This document shows, in pieces, positions 63,405-64,000 of a DNA stretch of 64,000 bases; the stretch's first letter is position 1, and each line of letters opens with the position of its first letter. A program made the position numbers and the translations under genes. The stretch covers positions 32,618-96,617 of the forward strand of contig NZ_VIJZ01000014.1 in NCBI RefSeq assembly GCF_006874425.1, given 5' to 3'. Under the pieces are notes generated by a model. The model was not told the origin of the DNA. It saw nothing but the letters and a program-made list of their open reading frames with translations, and made no database searches. This stretch comes from Paenibacillus ottowii (GTDB taxonomy: Bacteria; Bacillota; Bacilli; Paenibacillales; Paenibacillaceae).

Positions 63405-63531
63405 TTGATCTTTGAAAACTGAACAACGAGTGAGTAAACTGATTTTGTTCGCAAAATCAAACATGAGATATTTTATCTCGTCAGTTTCAAATGAGCTAAT
63501 CGCTCTTTCGATAAACCGACTTCGGTTGGTC
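63405..63531 (+). promoter_or_regulatory. Pre-16S leader with antitermination-like box and three hairpins
   Basis: A TTGATCTTTGAAAACT boxA-like element (63405-63420) is followed by three small hairpins: GATTTTG-TTCG-CAAAATC (63441-63458), GAGATA-TTT-TATCTC (63465-63479) and ACCGAC-TTCG-GTTGGT (63515-63530). Two of them carry UUCG loops. These are probably antitermination and processing signals. Confidence 0.65.

Positions 63532-64000
<469 letters not shown>

Larger units (their letters stand above)
62929..63531. other. Gene-free region between the hydrolase and 16S rRNA
   Basis: The left half (62929-63240) is AT-rich and contains the hydrolase upstream region but no gene. The right half carries the two rrn promoters and the rRNA leader. 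A 78-codon plus-strand frame from 63412 runs into the 16S gene and is not a protein gene. Confidence 0.7.

Overview
The window comes from a low-to-mid GC endospore-forming Firmicute, almost certainly a member of the Paenibacillus polymyxa complex. The 16S rRNA start at the right edge is Paenibacillus-like. The left half follows the Bacillales order mazG-hup-rqcP-yabP-yabQ-divIC-yabR-spoIIE-yabS-yabT-tilS-hprT-ftsH. The right half holds a seven-gene cluster ending in a six-module, 7,909-residue peptide synthetase whose predicted product matches fusaricidin (LI-F), an antifungal lipodepsipeptide of this group.

Positions 1-12.9 kb carry housekeeping, cell-division and sporulation genes, all on the plus strand and often overlapping or a few bases apart. 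From 13.0 to 16.4 kb lies an NAD/CoA segment (nadB, nadC, coaX). From 16.6 to 19.7 kb come hslO, a PrsA-type foldase and cysK. From 19.8 to 25.0 kb is the folate operon pabB-pabA-pabC-folP-folB-folK with a small Xre regulator overlapping its end. dus, greA and lysS follow to 28.4 kb. A KtrB/TrkH potassium channel subunit and an unrecognised membrane protein follow to 30.6 kb.

Positions 31.0-61.8 kb hold the fus locus, transcribed left to right as fusG-F-E-D-C-B-A. FusG (FabI type), FusC (KAS II) and FusB (FabZ fold) look like fatty-acid enzymes. FusF is an adenylating ligase, FusE an aldehyde-dehydrogenase-fold protein and FusD a thiamine-diphosphate enzyme. Together they presumably build and activate the guanidino-hydroxypentadecanoyl side chain. 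FusA condenses it with six residues read from its A-domain codes as Thr, Val, Tyr/Phe, Thr, Asn and Ala, with epimerases in modules 2, 4 and 5, and a terminal thioesterase releases and cyclises the product. The cluster has no obvious ACP, ketoreductase, guanidine-installing enzyme, transporter, regulator or phosphopantetheinyl transferase.

At the right end are a convergent membrane-anchored alpha/beta hydrolase, two tandem rRNA promoters, a hairpin-rich leader and the first 469 bases of a 16S rRNA gene. The most notable observations are that FusB lacks the FabZ catalytic histidine, that FusD has Gln where the cofactor-activating Glu should be, that FusE lacks the usual general-base Glu, that a near-perfect palindrome overlaps a candidate fus promoter, and that the 16S V1 helix carries two mismatches suggesting a chimeric rrn sequence.
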